Shown here piece after piece: positions 8,199-17,203 of a stretch of DNA of 64,000 bases. The notes beneath the pieces are model-generated. The model saw nothing but the letters and a program-made list of their open reading frames with translations, ran no database searches and was not told the DNA's origin. Within the stretch, counting starts at the first letter, position 1. The number at the start of each line of letters is the position of its first letter. The stretch is taken from contig JAKQKB010000055.1 in NCBI GenBank assembly GCA_029560875.1, forward strand, positions 119,178 through 183,177, in the 5' to 3' direction. The stretch comes from Bacteroidota bacterium. Its GTDB lineage: Bacteria > Bacteroidota > Bacteroidia > Bacteroidales > Tenuifilaceae. Position numbers and translations under genes: made by a program.

Positions 8199-8732
8199 TT
8201 ATTTATTGGAATAACAACTTTGGTTAACCATCATCAATTTTTCCACATCAAAACCATTCTCCTTCGCTATATTGACAAGAGTTGTGTAGGTTTGGTTATC
8301 TAAAGTGCTGGACTTCGATAGAATCCATAAATATTTGCGAGAAGGGTCGCCAACCAGTGCGTAGTTATAATCTTTATCGAGCGCAATAACCCAATATTTC
8401 CCACTGAAGGGCCAGAAGAACCGAACTTTAAGTCGACCCGGATAGTTGTTGTCGGGTACCCAAGCCACCCCTTTTATGCTTTTGGATTTTGATGTATCGG
8501 CATTGGTGTAACCTTTGTTTAACACTTCCACTTTGCCGTTGGGAAGTATTGTGTAGGTTGCAGTTACGCACTCCAATCCTTTCTCGAAACTATTGGGTAA
8601 ACGAGCAATTTCGTACCAAGTTCCTGCATATTTTGTTAAGTCAAGTTCCTTTGCGGTTGGAAGGCCTTTCTGCTCGTTTTTACATGCTGTGAGGCTAAGC
8701 ATAAGTATTGCTGTTATCAGTAAGTTTTGCAT
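8199..8732 (-). CDS. blc: Lipocalin outer-membrane lipoprotein (Blc family)
   Basis: A 177-residue lipoprotein with signal peptide and lipobox LSLTAC; the mature protein starts at Cys17. The lipocalin signature GTWYEIARLPNSFEKG is at residues ~41-56, followed by TATYTILPNGKVEV and the late YNYALVGDPSRKYLWILS. Bacterial Blc proteins bind fatty acids or lysophospholipids at the outer membrane and are often stress-induced. It has its own promoter and is the first of three leftward small genes. Length and motifs are normal for the family. Confidence 0.9.
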   Translation of the reverse strand: MQNLLITAILMLSLTACKNEQKGLPTAKELDLTKYAGTWYEIARLPNSFEKGLECVTATYTILPNGKVEVLNKGYTNADTSKSKSIKGVAWVPDNNYPGRLKVRFFWPFSGKYWVIALDKDYNYALVGDPSRKYLWILSKSSTLDNQTYTTLVNIAKENGFDVEKLMMVNQSCYSNK

Positions 8733-8751
8733 TTCAGTTTTATTTTGAAAT

Positions 8752-8781
8752 TAAATTTACTAAAAAACAACTACAAATCAA
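8752..8781 (-). promoter_or_regulatory. Promoter for blc
   Basis: Minus-strand TTG (8779-8781), 19 bases, then TAAATTTA (8752-8759), one mismatch from TAnnTTTG, 19 bases before the ATG. Confidence 0.5.
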
Positions 8782-8832
8782 GATGGTTTACCATCCGATT
8801 CAGAAAAATAGTAGAGCAGAAATTTGATAGAA

Positions 8833-9483
8833 TTACTCCTTTGCGCCGTAAGCTAAATCGCCAGCGTCGCCAATTCCTGGAACAATGTATGATTTAACGG
8901 TGAGTTCATCGTCAACAGCGCCAAGCCACAAAGTTGTGTTTTTTGCAGAAAGGTTGCGTTTCATATACTCAACGCCCTCTTTCGATGCAATTACCGATAC
9001 AATGTGGGTGTGTTTGGGTGTTCCTTTTTCGCAAATTGCTTTGTAGGCAAGTAACATCGATGCGCCTGTTGCAAGCATAGGGTCAATTAGTACCAAAGTT
9101 TTCCCCTCAATATTTGGACAAGATATATGCTCGAACTGGATACGGAAAGTGCCATCGTTACTGTACTTTCTATATGCTGATATAAAACCATTTTCGGCTT
9201 TGTCGAAATAATTCAGCATTCCTTGATGCAGTGGTAGTCCAGCGCGCAGTATTGTTGCCAAAACAATTGTTTCGTTAGGCAAGTTTATTTCGGCAACTCC
9301 TAGCGGAGTTTGTACTTGGTTGCTTTGGAAGTTTAGCTCTTTGCTAAGTTCATAGGCAAAAATCTCCCCACAACGTTCAAGGTTGCGACGGAATCGCATA
9401 AAATCGTTCTGAACATTGATATCGCGGAGCTCTGCAATGAATTGATTTAGAATGGAGTTTTGGTTGCCAAGTATTCGTACCAT
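8833..9483 (-). CDS. upp: Uracil phosphoribosyltransferase
   Basis: A 216-residue enzyme converting uracil and PRPP to UMP (pyrimidine salvage, cytoplasm). The PRPP loop LVLIDPMLATGASM is at residues ~130-143, the earlier RAGLPLHQGM at ~79-88, and the uracil-binding VPGIGDAGDLAYG at the C terminus. Length is normal. The gene is divergent from the AlkA-like glycosylase, with a 100-base shared intergenic region. A TAACTTTG box lies 20 bases upstream of its ATG. Confidence 0.96.
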   Translation of the reverse strand: MVRILGNQNSILNQFIAELRDINVQNDFMRFRRNLERCGEIFAYELSKELNFQSNQVQTPLGVAEINLPNETIVLATILRAGLPLHQGMLNYFDKAENGFISAYRKYSNDGTFRIQFEHISCPNIEGKTLVLIDPMLATGASMLLAYKAICEKGTPKHTHIVSVIASKEGVEYMKRNLSAKNTTLWLGAVDDELTVKSYIVPGIGDAGDLAYGAKE

Positions 9484-9502
9484 TTGCGTAAGTTTTGTGG
9501 AA

Positions 9503-9510
9503 CAAAGTTA
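9503..9510 (-). promoter_or_regulatory. -7 box for upp
   Basis: Minus-strand TAACTTTG exactly matches TAnnTTTG, 20 bases before the upp ATG. No clear TTG lies at the usual distance. Confidence 0.5.
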
Positions 9511-9537
9511 AGTAAAATATAGTTTGTTACATTAGGT

Positions 9538-9565
9538 TTGATGTAAAAGCGTTTTAATATCTTTA
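9538..9565 (+). promoter_or_regulatory. Possible promoter for the AlkA-like gene
   Basis: TTG (9538-9540), 17 bases, then TATCTTTA (9558-9565), one base off the -7 consensus, 19 bases before the ATG. Confidence 0.4.
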
Positions 9566-9583
9566 TAGAATTAATTATTAGGA

Positions 9584-10189
9584 ATGATTCAAGTTAAGGA
9601 TCACGTAATTGCTGAGTTGCAAAGCAAATTTGTTCTTCCAGAGTTGAACTCGTCCACCGATTTTTACCATGATATGGTAGAGAATATTGTTGGTCAGCAA
9701 CTATCGGGCAAGGTTGCTCAGGTGATTTTTAATAGGTTTAAAACATTATTTCCTAATAATTACCCAACGCCAGAGTTGGTTCTTTTAACCTCCGATGAAT
9801 CCTTGCGTAGCATAGGCCTTTCGGGTGCTAAAACCAAGTATGTGAAAGCGCTTGCGGAATTTACTCTGCACCACGATTTATCGCTACAACAGGTAGCACA
9901 ACTAAGTGACGAGGAACTAATAAAATTATTGACCCAAATTAAAGGAGTGGGGGTGTGGACTGCCCAAATGCTTCTTATTTTTTCACTCAACAGGAAAGAT
10001 GTTTTTCCGATTGACGATCTGGCCATTCAGCAAGGGATGAGAGAATTATACAATATTAAGGTTAATGGTAAGCAATTCAAGGATAGATTGATAAGAATAT
10101 CTAATAAATGGAAGCCGTACAGAACGACTGGTTCACGATTGGTTTGGGCGTACGTTAACGATAAAAAGTTGAACGCAACACGTAGATAG
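9584..10189 (+). CDS. DNA-3-methyladenine glycosylase, AlkA-like (HhH-GPD)
   Basis: A 201-residue base-excision repair glycosylase of the helix-hairpin-helix superfamily. Seen directly: the DNA-backbone hairpin IKGVGVWTAQMLL near residues 119-131 and the catalytic-aspartate segment VFPIDDLAIQQG near residues 141-152; the early IVGQQLSGKVA matches the family's N-terminal helix. It removes alkylated purines. No iron-sulfur cysteines are present, which argues against an EndoIII/MutY relative. It is short like the yeast Mag1/archaeal type and lacks the extra AlkA N-terminal domain. No terminator was recognised before the next gene. Confidence 0.87.
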   Translation: MIQVKDHVIAELQSKFVLPELNSSTDFYHDMVENIVGQQLSGKVAQVIFNRFKTLFPNNYPTPELVLLTSDESLRSIGLSGAKTKYVKALAEFTLHHDLSLQQVAQLSDEELIKLLTQIKGVGVWTAQMLLIFSLNRKDVFPIDDLAIQQGMRELYNIKVNGKQFKDRLIRISNKWKPYRTTGSRLVWAYVNDKKLNATRR

Positions 10190-10253
10190 TACCTGCAAAA
10201 TAGGCTATTCCTAAAGTCATAAACAATCTTAAATCCACAATTGAGCCGATGGA

Positions 10254-10287
10254 TTGTTCGGTCAATCAATTAAAATCTCTAATTTTG
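10254..10287 (+). promoter_or_regulatory. Promoter for the small gene upstream of mutL
   Basis: TAATTTTG at 10280-10287 matches TAnnTTTG, 22 bases before the ATG; a TTG at 10254-10256 is 23 bases upstream of it, at the edge of the accepted spacing. Confidence 0.45.
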
Positions 10288-10309
10288 TAGAATCCAAAAA
10301 AGTTGAGTT

Positions 10310-10594
10310 ATGGGAATGTCAATGTTTTCGTTCTTCAAGGCAAAAAAACCTAAAGGGTTTAACTATAAGCCTATGTACTACAGTGAGCAGAAGGAGGAGA
10401 TGAAGGAGCGCGAGGCGAGAATTAGAAAAGAACTTGGACTTACCGATGCCGATAAGCCCTTTGTGCCCACCATTAAGGGACAGTTCAAAAGCAAAAGGTT
10501 AAAAAAATACTCGTACACTAGGCAATCGACAATACGAGCACTTATTATTCTAGTGCTTTTAATCTTAGTTGCTTATTTCCTCTTCTTTAAATAG
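10310..10594 (+). CDS. Small tail-anchored protein of unknown function upstream of mutL
   Basis: A 94-residue protein: a basic N-terminal part (MFSFFKAKKPKGFNYKP), a charged helix rich in E/K/R (residues ~24-45), and one C-terminal membrane helix (about residues 74-92, IRALIILVLLILVAYFLFF). This architecture suggests a tail-anchored protein with a cytoplasmic head. I remember similar short genes next to mutL in Bacteroidetes but know no function. It ends seven bases before the mutL ATG, so the two are probably co-transcribed. Three methionines in the first five residues leave the exact start open. Confidence 0.7.
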   Translation: MGMSMFSFFKAKKPKGFNYKPMYYSEQKEEMKEREARIRKELGLTDADKPFVPTIKGQFKSKRLKKYSYTRQSTIRALIILVLLILVAYFLFFK

Positions 10595-10601
10595 CAATTC
10601 A

Positions 10602-12440
10602 ATGGCCGACATCATTCAGTTACTCCCCGATTCCGTTGCCAATCAAATAGCAGCTGGCGAGGTTGTTCAACGCCCTGCCTCTGCGGTTAAGGAGTTGATG
10701 GAGAATTCCATTGATGCTGGCGCCAAGAATATTCAGTTGATTGTTAAGGAGGGTGGCAAGGCATCCATACAGGTGATTGACGATGGTGTTGGTATGTCCG
10801 AAACTGATGCACGGCTCTGCTTTGAGCGTCATGCCACATCAAAAATTCGCGAGGCCAACGATTTGTTCGATATCCGAACAATGGGCTTCCGAGGCGAGGC
10901 TTTAGCATCAATTGCTGCGGTTGCCGAGGTTGAACTAAAAACCCGCAAAGCCACCGATGAACTTGGAACCCAAATTCAAATAAACGGCTCCGAGCTGGTT
11001 GCTCAGCAACCCGTAAACTGTGCTGTAGGCACAAACTTCACAATAAAAAATCTATTCTACAATGTTCCTGCACGTCGTAAATTCCTTAAAGGAACATCCA
11101 TAGAGCTAAAGCATATAATTTCCGAATTTCAACGGGTTGCGTTGGCATACCCCGAAATAGCGATGAGCCTTACGCATAATGGCGCAGACATTTACAGGCT
11201 CAACGCATCTACACTAAAACAACGAATTGTTGGTTTATTTGGGAAGGCAATCAACTCTCAGCTGCTCGATATCACCACCCAAACCACCATCGTAAATATT
11301 GATGGTTTTATTGGTAAACCCGAGAGTGCCAAGAAAAGCCCGGGCGAGCAATTCTTCTTTGTGAATGGACGATTTATGAAGAATCCATTTCTAAACCGTG
11401 CGGTTATAAACGCCTACAACCGTCTTTTACCCGCCGAAAGCATTCCAACCTACTTTATTTATCTTGATATTGACCCCAAAACCATCGATGTAAATATTCA
11501 TCCCACCAAAACTGAAATTAAGTTTGAGGATGAACGTATGATTTGGCAAATACTTCACGCAGCTGTTAAGGAAACTCTAGGGAAATTTGCTGTTGTGCCA
11601 TCTATCGATTTTGATAGCGACCCAGGGTTTAGCATTCCGTTTTTCCCTAAAAACGCACCCGTTACTCCTCCTGAGATAGAGATTAACCATAATTTCAATC
11701 CTTTTGAGGATGAAGGCAAGAAATTTTCCGGTGGAAGTTTCTCTGCAAAACCACAAAAGCAGAAAAGCGTTGAGGGATGGGAACAACTTTACGAGGATAA
11801 ACCCGCCGAAGAGGAGCCAACGCAATTAACGATGCAGACATTCGCATCGAAGGGGTTTGATGATGTGCCAGCAGAAACTTCTACTAAATTTTACCAAGTT
11901 AAGGGTAAGTACATTTTAACCACAGTAAAATCGGGGTTAATGGTTATTGACCAGAAACGTGCACACGAACGGATTCTGTTTGAGCAATACTTGGAGAGCC
12001 TTACGTCGGAGCATAATATTGCTCAACGCGAGCTTTACCCACAAACCTTGGAGATGAGCGCTCAGGACTTTGCGTTGATTATGGATAATCAGCAACAACT
12101 GTCGCAAATGGGGTTGGAGATTAGCAATTTAGGACACAACACAATTGGAATAAATAGCCTTCCGGCTAATCTAAAATCGGCTGATCCGCTAAAGTTGATT
12201 GACGATTTGCTGATGGAAATAAAGGAAAACCAGTCGTTACCATTCGACGATGCCAAGCAAAAAATTGCCGCATCGATGGCAAAGGCTGCTGCAATTGGAT
12301 ATAATAGAAATCTTTCTGCATTTGAAATGCAGGAACTGGTTGATAAACTCTTTGCCTGCAACCATCCAAACTTTTCGCCCGATGGCAAAAAGGTGCTTAC
12401 AATTATTGAGATGGACGAGTTGGATAAAAAGTTGAAGTAA
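10602..12440 (+). CDS. mutL: DNA mismatch repair protein MutL
   Basis: A 612-residue GHKL-ATPase mismatch repair factor. N-terminal ATPase motifs: PDSVANQIAAGEVVQRP (residues ~8-24), ELMENSIDAGA, DDGVGM, and RGEALASIAAV. A transducer domain follows to about residue 330, then a poorly conserved acidic linker and a C-terminal dimerisation domain. I saw no clear metal-binding endonuclease motif DQHAAHERI; the corresponding stretch is DQKRAHERILFEQ, which keeps AHERI but changes QHA to KRA. Start: ATG of MADIIQLL; an upstream TTG would lie inside the preceding gene. Confidence 0.95.
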   Translation: MADIIQLLPDSVANQIAAGEVVQRPASAVKELMENSIDAGAKNIQLIVKEGGKASIQVIDDGVGMSETDARLCFERHATSKIREANDLFDIRTMGFRGEALASIAAVAEVELKTRKATDELGTQIQINGSELVAQQPVNCAVGTNFTIKNLFYNVPARRKFLKGTSIELKHIISEFQRVALAYPEIAMSLTHNGADIYRLNASTLKQRIVGLFGKAINSQLLDITTQTTIVNIDGFIGKPESAKKSPGEQFFFVNGRFMKNPFLNRAVINAYNRLLPAESIPTYFIYLDIDPKTIDVNIHPTKTEIKFEDERMIWQILHAAVKETLGKFAVVPSIDFDSDPGFSIPFFPKNAPVTPPEIEINHNFNPFEDEGKKFSGGSFSAKPQKQKSVEGWEQLYEDKPAEEEPTQLTMQTFASKGFDDVPAETSTKFYQVKGKYILTTVKSGLMVIDQKRAHERILFEQYLESLTSEHNIAQRELYPQTLEMSAQDFALIMDNQQQLSQMGLEISNLGHNTIGINSLPANLKSADPLKLIDDLLMEIKENQSLPFDDAKQKIAASMAKAAAIGYNRNLSAFEMQELVDKLFACNHPNFSPDGKKVLTIIEMDELDKKLK

Positions 12441-12488
12441 ACCTTTTAAACAAAGTATTTGTTTTAATTTGATTAAACTGAAAAAGTG

Positions 12489-13313
12489 ATGAACTATAGC
12501 GAAAGAGGTTTTATGAGCAGTATGCCACCTGTCGTAAAAAACCTAATTATCATAAATGTAATTATGCTCCTTATAGCCTGGGTTGCCGAAACAACATTTC
12601 AGGTTGATTTAAATAGAATTTTAGGATTGTACTCTCCTAACTCGCCAAGTTTTAGACCATACCAGTTTGTAACGCATATGTTTATGCACGGTGGATTATT
12701 CCACCTTTTCTTCAACATGTTTGCGCTTTACATGTTTGGAAGAATACTTGAGCAGGTTTGGGGTGGAAAACGGTTTTTAATTTACTACTTAGCAACAGGA
12801 TTGGGTGCTGCAGCTATTCATCTTTTGGTAAACTACCTTCATTTACATTCAATTCAGAATGATGCTATCGCGATGCTTAACACTCCATCGCCGCAATCTT
12901 TTGCAGCATTTGTAACCAAACATTTTCCTGATTACTACGATCAGGTTTACACAAAATTCTTAGACAATTGGTTTGCATCGCCAACTAATCCTGTTTTTAT
13001 TGAGCAAGCATCAATATATACTCAACAATTAATACAACTACAAATCGACATCCCAACCGTGGGTGCATCGGGTGCTGTTTATGGTGTACTTCTAGCATTT
13101 GGTATGCTTTTCCCAAATACAATCCTTATGCTACTTATCCCTCCAATTCCTATTAAAGCTAAATGGATGGTGATTATTTATGGAGGTTTGGAGTTGTTCC
13201 TTGGGTTAACGCAGCCCGGCAGCAATATTGCGCACTTTGCACACTTAGGCGGGATGATTTTTGGATTTATACTGATAAAATACTGGCGTACCCGCAAGGA
13301 TATGTTCTATTAG
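12489..13313 (+). CDS. Rhomboid intramembrane serine protease (first of two)
   Basis: A ~274-residue polytopic protease. Rhomboid signatures in order: HMFMHGGLFHLFFNM with the conserved HxxxH-type loop helix, GASGAVYGVLLAFG containing the catalytic serine (GASG), and HFAHLGGMIFGF with the catalytic histidine. A loop of about 80 residues between the HxxxH helix and the serine helix is longer than usual. It cleaves membrane-embedded substrates; targets are unknown. ATG at 12489 is chosen over the adjacent GTG at 12486. Together with the next two genes it forms a rightward run with short gaps. Confidence 0.9.
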   Translation: MNYSERGFMSSMPPVVKNLIIINVIMLLIAWVAETTFQVDLNRILGLYSPNSPSFRPYQFVTHMFMHGGLFHLFFNMFALYMFGRILEQVWGGKRFLIYYLATGLGAAAIHLLVNYLHLHSIQNDAIAMLNTPSPQSFAAFVTKHFPDYYDQVYTKFLDNWFASPTNPVFIEQASIYTQQLIQLQIDIPTVGASGAVYGVLLAFGMLFPNTILMLLIPPIPIKAKWMVIIYGGLELFLGLTQPGSNIAHFAHLGGMIFGFILIKYWRTRKDMFY

Positions 13314-13353
13314 AAAAATTTATGCTAAATTTACTATAAACAGGATTTAGTCT

Positions 13354-14241
13354 ATGAGTATTTATAACGAGCTAAAAGATTCGTTCCGTTTTGGCAGTAA
13401 CCTTACCAAGTTAATCTATATAAACTTGGCGGTGTTCCTTATTTATAATTTAATCCGAGTTTTCTTTTTCGTTGGAGGAACTCCGGTAGGAAGTTCTTAC
13501 GCCTATTTACTTGCTGTTCCTGCCGACTTTGCAAGTCTGCTAATTCGCCCGTGGACTATTTTAACCTATATGTTTTTCCACGAGGATTTTCTGCATATTC
13601 TGTTCAATATCCTTTGGCTTTACTGGTTTGGTCAATTATTCCTGATGTTCCTCTCACAAAGGCAACTTATTGGAGTGTATGTGCTGGGTGGAATTTCGGG
13701 TGCAATCCTATTTATTTTGGCCTATAACTTTGTGCCAGTTTTCGCAATGGAAACTGCGGATGCAATTGCTTTGGGGGCATCGGCATCGGTGTTGGCAATT
13801 GTTATTGCAGTATCAACACTAAAGCCAAACCACACCATTTATTTGCTATTCCTTGGGCCTGTTAAGTTGAAGTATCTTGCTTTAGTAACAATATTAATTG
13901 ATATAATTAGCATTCCTGTTTCGAATGCTGGTGGACATATTGCTCACCTTGGCGGTGCACTATTCGGATTTCTTTACATAAAAGCATTGGCAAAGGGTTG
14001 GGATTTAACGTATCCTTTTAACTGGTTTGAGGGTTTGGGCAAAATCAGCTTTAAGAAGAAATCTAAACTTAAAGTTGACCACCGTTCAGCAAACCCTGAC
14101 CACGATTACAACTATCGAAAAGTGCAAAAACATCAAAATATCGATAAAATTCTTGATAAAATCTCGAAATCGGGCTACGACAGTTTAACCAAGGAGGAAA
14201 AAGATACGCTTTTCAGAATGAAAAACGATTCAGTGAACTAA
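13354..14241 (+). CDS. Rhomboid-family membrane protein (second of two)
   Basis: A 295-residue paralogue of the preceding gene. FFHEDFLHILFNILWLYWFG corresponds to the HxxxH helix with Asp/Phe replacing glycines. The serine motif is GASAS rather than GASG, while the histidine motif GGHIAHLGGALFGF is kept, so the Ser-His pair is present and activity is plausible. It carries a ~70-residue basic cytoplasmic tail (KKKSKLKVDHRS...). It overlaps the start of the next gene by one base. I recall that paired rhomboids of these two types are common in Bacteroidetes; the substrate is unknown. Confidence 0.87.
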   Translation: MSIYNELKDSFRFGSNLTKLIYINLAVFLIYNLIRVFFFVGGTPVGSSYAYLLAVPADFASLLIRPWTILTYMFFHEDFLHILFNILWLYWFGQLFLMFLSQRQLIGVYVLGGISGAILFILAYNFVPVFAMETADAIALGASASVLAIVIAVSTLKPNHTIYLLFLGPVKLKYLALVTILIDIISIPVSNAGGHIAHLGGALFGFLYIKALAKGWDLTYPFNWFEGLGKISFKKKSKLKVDHRSANPDHDYNYRKVQKHQNIDKILDKISKSGYDSLTKEEKDTLFRMKNDSVN

Positions 14242-15326
14242 TGCTACGGAAAATTCTCCATAACCTGCTGTTAATAGGCAATATTATAGTTGCCCTTGGC
14301 TTGATATCCTGCTATTTATCTGTTTATATTAGCCCTGCGGATTTTTGGTTTCCAGCAATTATTGGATTACTCTATCCTTTTTTTCTTTTAGCAAATCTTG
14401 CCTACCTAATCTACTGGATTTTCCGTTGGCGCTGGCTTTTTGTTATTCCATTGGTGGCTATTGCTATGGGAGCAAATCACCTGAATGCTTTTGTACAACT
14501 TCCATTTGGCAAAGGTAAAAACGAGAAAAAGGCCAACCTAAAGGTGATGTCATACAACGTCAATCTTTTTAGGCTCCAATCGTGGTCCAAGACAAAGCCA
14601 ACACATAACGAGGTTATTAAGTACATCAAGGAGAATAGTCTTGATATAGTTTGCATGCAGGAGTTCTATGTGAGGGAGAATAAATTCACCGAGGAGCAAG
14701 CCAAGGAACAACTTGGAATGTATTCGCATATAAACTATATACTTCAGCGAAAACAATCGGGGTACGGAATGGCAATATTCTCCAAATACCCAATAGTTGA
14801 TTCGGGTGAGATAATTTTTGAGAATTCGTTCAACTCGTGCATTTACGCCGATATCAAGGTGAATAGCGATACAATCCGCGTTTACAACAACCACCTCCAA
14901 TCGTTACGGTTAAAGGAGCGTAACTTTAACTTTCTGCTAAAGAGTGAGTTTAGGAACGAGAGTAACAAGTACAATGAGCTAAAGGATATTTTATCAAGAG
15001 TTCATGACGCTTTTGATAAGCGAGCATTCCAAGTGGACAAGGTGGCCAAACATATGAAGAATTGTAAGTATCCAATTATTCTGTGTGGCGATTTTAACGA
15101 TTCTCCAATTTCATATACATATAAAACGCTTACACAAAAATTAAACGATTCGTACAAGGAGGCTGGTGTTGGCTTGGTTTATACTTATGCAGGACTTTGG
15201 CCGTCTTACAGGATTGATTATATCTTGCATTCGGAGGATTTTGAGGCTGTAAGTTTCTATAGTCCAAGAATCAACTACTCCGACCATTACCCTGTAGTTG
15301 CAAAATATTTATTCAAGAAGCGCTAG
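14241..15326 (+). CDS. Membrane-anchored endonuclease/exonuclease/phosphatase-family protein
   Basis: A 361-residue protein with three N-terminal membrane helices (residues ~7-90), then an EEP domain facing the periplasm or outside. EEP signatures: VMSYNVNLFRL, DIVCMQEFY (catalytic Glu), YNNHLQS (catalytic His), CGDFNDSP (Asp/Asn pair) and YSDHYPVVA (terminal Asp-His). All key residues are present. The substrate is not decidable: family members cut nucleic acids, phosphoinositides or sphingomyelin. The ATG overlaps the rhomboid stop by one base, indicating translational coupling. Confidence 0.87.
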   Translation: MLRKILHNLLLIGNIIVALGLISCYLSVYISPADFWFPAIIGLLYPFFLLANLAYLIYWIFRWRWLFVIPLVAIAMGANHLNAFVQLPFGKGKNEKKANLKVMSYNVNLFRLQSWSKTKPTHNEVIKYIKENSLDIVCMQEFYVRENKFTEEQAKEQLGMYSHINYILQRKQSGYGMAIFSKYPIVDSGEIIFENSFNSCIYADIKVNSDTIRVYNNHLQSLRLKERNFNFLLKSEFRNESNKYNELKDILSRVHDAFDKRAFQVDKVAKHMKNCKYPIILCGDFNDSPISYTYKTLTQKLNDSYKEAGVGLVYTYAGLWPSYRIDYILHSEDFEAVSFYSPRINYSDHYPVVAKYLFKKR

Positions 15327-15347
15327 GCAATACTAATATTTTGAAAA

Positions 15348-16295
15348 TTACCAAGGAAGATTATCCAAATCTACATTTCCGCCCGAAATAATAACACCGA
15401 CCCTTTTATTCCTAAATGAATCAGGATATGACATTATAGCGGCAATAGGCACTGCCGATGATGGCTCTATTATAATTTTCATACGCTCCCAAACCATACG
15501 CATTGCAGCAACTATCGATTCTTCCGTTACGGTAAAAATACCATCGCAATTTTCGGAGATAATTTCATAGGTTAATGGACAAAGCGATGTAAGTAATCCA
15601 TCGGCGATAGTTTTTGGACTGACGGATGGATAAATTGTTTTGTCGCGAAGCGAACGGTATGCGTCATCGGCACGTTGAGGCTCAGCGCCAAATACTTTAA
15701 TAGCTGGATTTTTCCCTTTAACGTATGTTGCAGTTCCACTAAGCAATCCACCTCCGCCAACAGGAGCAATAACAATATCAAGGTTAGGAATTTCCTCCAA
15801 AAGTTCTAACGAAGCGGTACCTTGTCCGCAAATAACATCAAAGTTGTTGTATGGATGTATAAATGTAGCTCCTGTTTCCTTTTGAATTTGGGCTAATGTT
15901 TCTTCACGTGCCTGTTGAGTAGGCATACAAAAAGTAATTATACCGCCATATCCCGCCACGGCTTTTTTCTTGATACTTGGGGCATTATCGGGCATTACAA
16001 TATATGCAGGGATTCCCCTTTTCTTTGCCGCTAAAGCAAGTGCTGCCGCATGGTTGCCGGAGCTATGTGTTGCAACGCCACGCTTAGCTTCTTCATCGGT
16101 TAACCGCAATACAGCATTGGTAGCACCGCGGAATTTGAATGCTCCTACTTTCTGAAAATTTTCACACTTAAGGAATAACTCTGCACCAAGAATTGTATTT
16201 ACGCTCTCCGATGTTAACACTGGAGTTTTATGAATATATGGCTTAATTAAATGATAGGCTGACTCTATATCAGAAATTTGAGGATGATATTCCAT
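15348..16295 (-). CDS. PLP-dependent threonine/serine ammonia-lyase family enzyme
   Basis: A 315-residue fold-type II PLP enzyme. The Schiff-base lysine lies in KFRGATNAVL near residue 53, SSGNHAAALA follows at ~79, and the phosphate loop VGGGGLLSG is near residue 178. There is no ACT regulatory domain, so it is the short catabolic threonine dehydratase / serine racemase / 3-hydroxyaspartate ammonia-lyase type rather than the biosynthetic IlvA. Sequence alone does not settle which. It overlaps the preceding gene by one base (TAATG), suggesting co-transcription with the membrane/periplasmic protein upstream. Confidence 0.87.
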   Translation of the reverse strand: MEYHPQISDIESAYHLIKPYIHKTPVLTSESVNTILGAELFLKCENFQKVGAFKFRGATNAVLRLTDEEAKRGVATHSSGNHAAALALAAKKRGIPAYIVMPDNAPSIKKKAVAGYGGIITFCMPTQQAREETLAQIQKETGATFIHPYNNFDVICGQGTASLELLEEIPNLDIVIAPVGGGGLLSGTATYVKGKNPAIKVFGAEPQRADDAYRSLRDKTIYPSVSPKTIADGLLTSLCPLTYEIISENCDGIFTVTEESIVAAMRMVWERMKIIIEPSSAVPIAAIMSYPDSFRNKRVGVIISGGNVDLDNLPW

Positions 16296-17095
16296 TATTT
16301 TTTTGATTTATCGTTTTTCAGTTCCTTTTTTCGTTTAAAATTCTCGAATTCTTTAAGAATCTTTTCGCGAATTTCATAATCGGACGAGTTTAGAATAAAA
16401 TCATTCTCTGGACTAATTTGTCCCATAAATTCATAAAGTTCATCGCCTTTAAGCCCTGTCAACTTTTGGACTAATCCGGGATTGTATTTTTGGTCAATTA
16501 TTCGGCGTTCCCTTTCCTTCTCAATTAGTTCGGCCAACTTCTCGTTTTGCCTCGCGTACCAATCTTTTCCAAAAGAAGCCCCTGATGTAACACCTGGCAA
16601 ATTTTGCAAATCCATACGTCTAATAATTTTCATAAAATAACCCTGAAGCCTCATTAATTGCGCTTCTTCTTTGTTTTTAGGGAGTTTAAGGCTTGCAAAT
16701 TCTTTTAAAAATTTTTCGTAAGTAGAAAACCGCGATATCTTAACCTCCTTGATTTCGTAAACTTTTGGAACTAAAGCAATGGAATAGAATAAAGTGTCGG
16801 ACTTGAATTGTCCCCAGCTAAGAACCTCTTTGGAATTGTAGCCTATCGCTGTAATTACAATGCTATCGCCAAATCCAACGGGTAAATTCAAATAGCCGAG
16901 TAAATCAGATATTACACCCACATTTCGGGTTAAATTGATTATGTGAGCAAGGCCAACAGGTTCCTGTGTTTGAAAATCGACAATTCTAAAGTTAATATTC
17001 AAAGAAGTGTCCTTAAAGGTAAGGATTGTTTGTGCCGATAATTTCCCAGCCAGTAAAATCATCAACACTAAAAGTATTCCTCGGAAAGTTTTCAA
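16295..17095 (-). CDS. Exported protein with carboxypeptidase-like regulatory domain, unknown function
   Basis: A 266-residue protein with an N-terminal signal peptide (MKTFRGILLVLMILLAGKLSAQ). Residues ~33-105 look like the CarboxypepD_reg beta-sandwich found in Bacteroidetes envelope proteins (FRIVDFQTQEPVGLAHIINL, VITAIGYNSKEV). The rest is helical and strongly charged, ending in a lysine-rich tail. No catalytic motif was seen. It is periplasmic or surface-exposed by signal peptide. It is upstream of and overlaps the ammonia-lyase by one base; no functional link is obvious. Confidence 0.72.
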   Translation of the reverse strand: MKTFRGILLVLMILLAGKLSAQTILTFKDTSLNINFRIVDFQTQEPVGLAHIINLTRNVGVISDLLGYLNLPVGFGDSIVITAIGYNSKEVLSWGQFKSDTLFYSIALVPKVYEIKEVKISRFSTYEKFLKEFASLKLPKNKEEAQLMRLQGYFMKIIRRMDLQNLPGVTSGASFGKDWYARQNEKLAELIEKERERRIIDQKYNPGLVQKLTGLKGDELYEFMGQISPENDFILNSSDYEIREKILKEFENFKRKKELKNDKSKK

Positions 17096-17203
17096 TGTGT
17101 TAGAATTATTTTAAGCCAAAAATAGCAGATGCAATCAATAATCCTACTCAATAATACAAGTTTAACCTATTTTAACCGCAAAGTCAACTAAAAGTGGATT
17201 AAT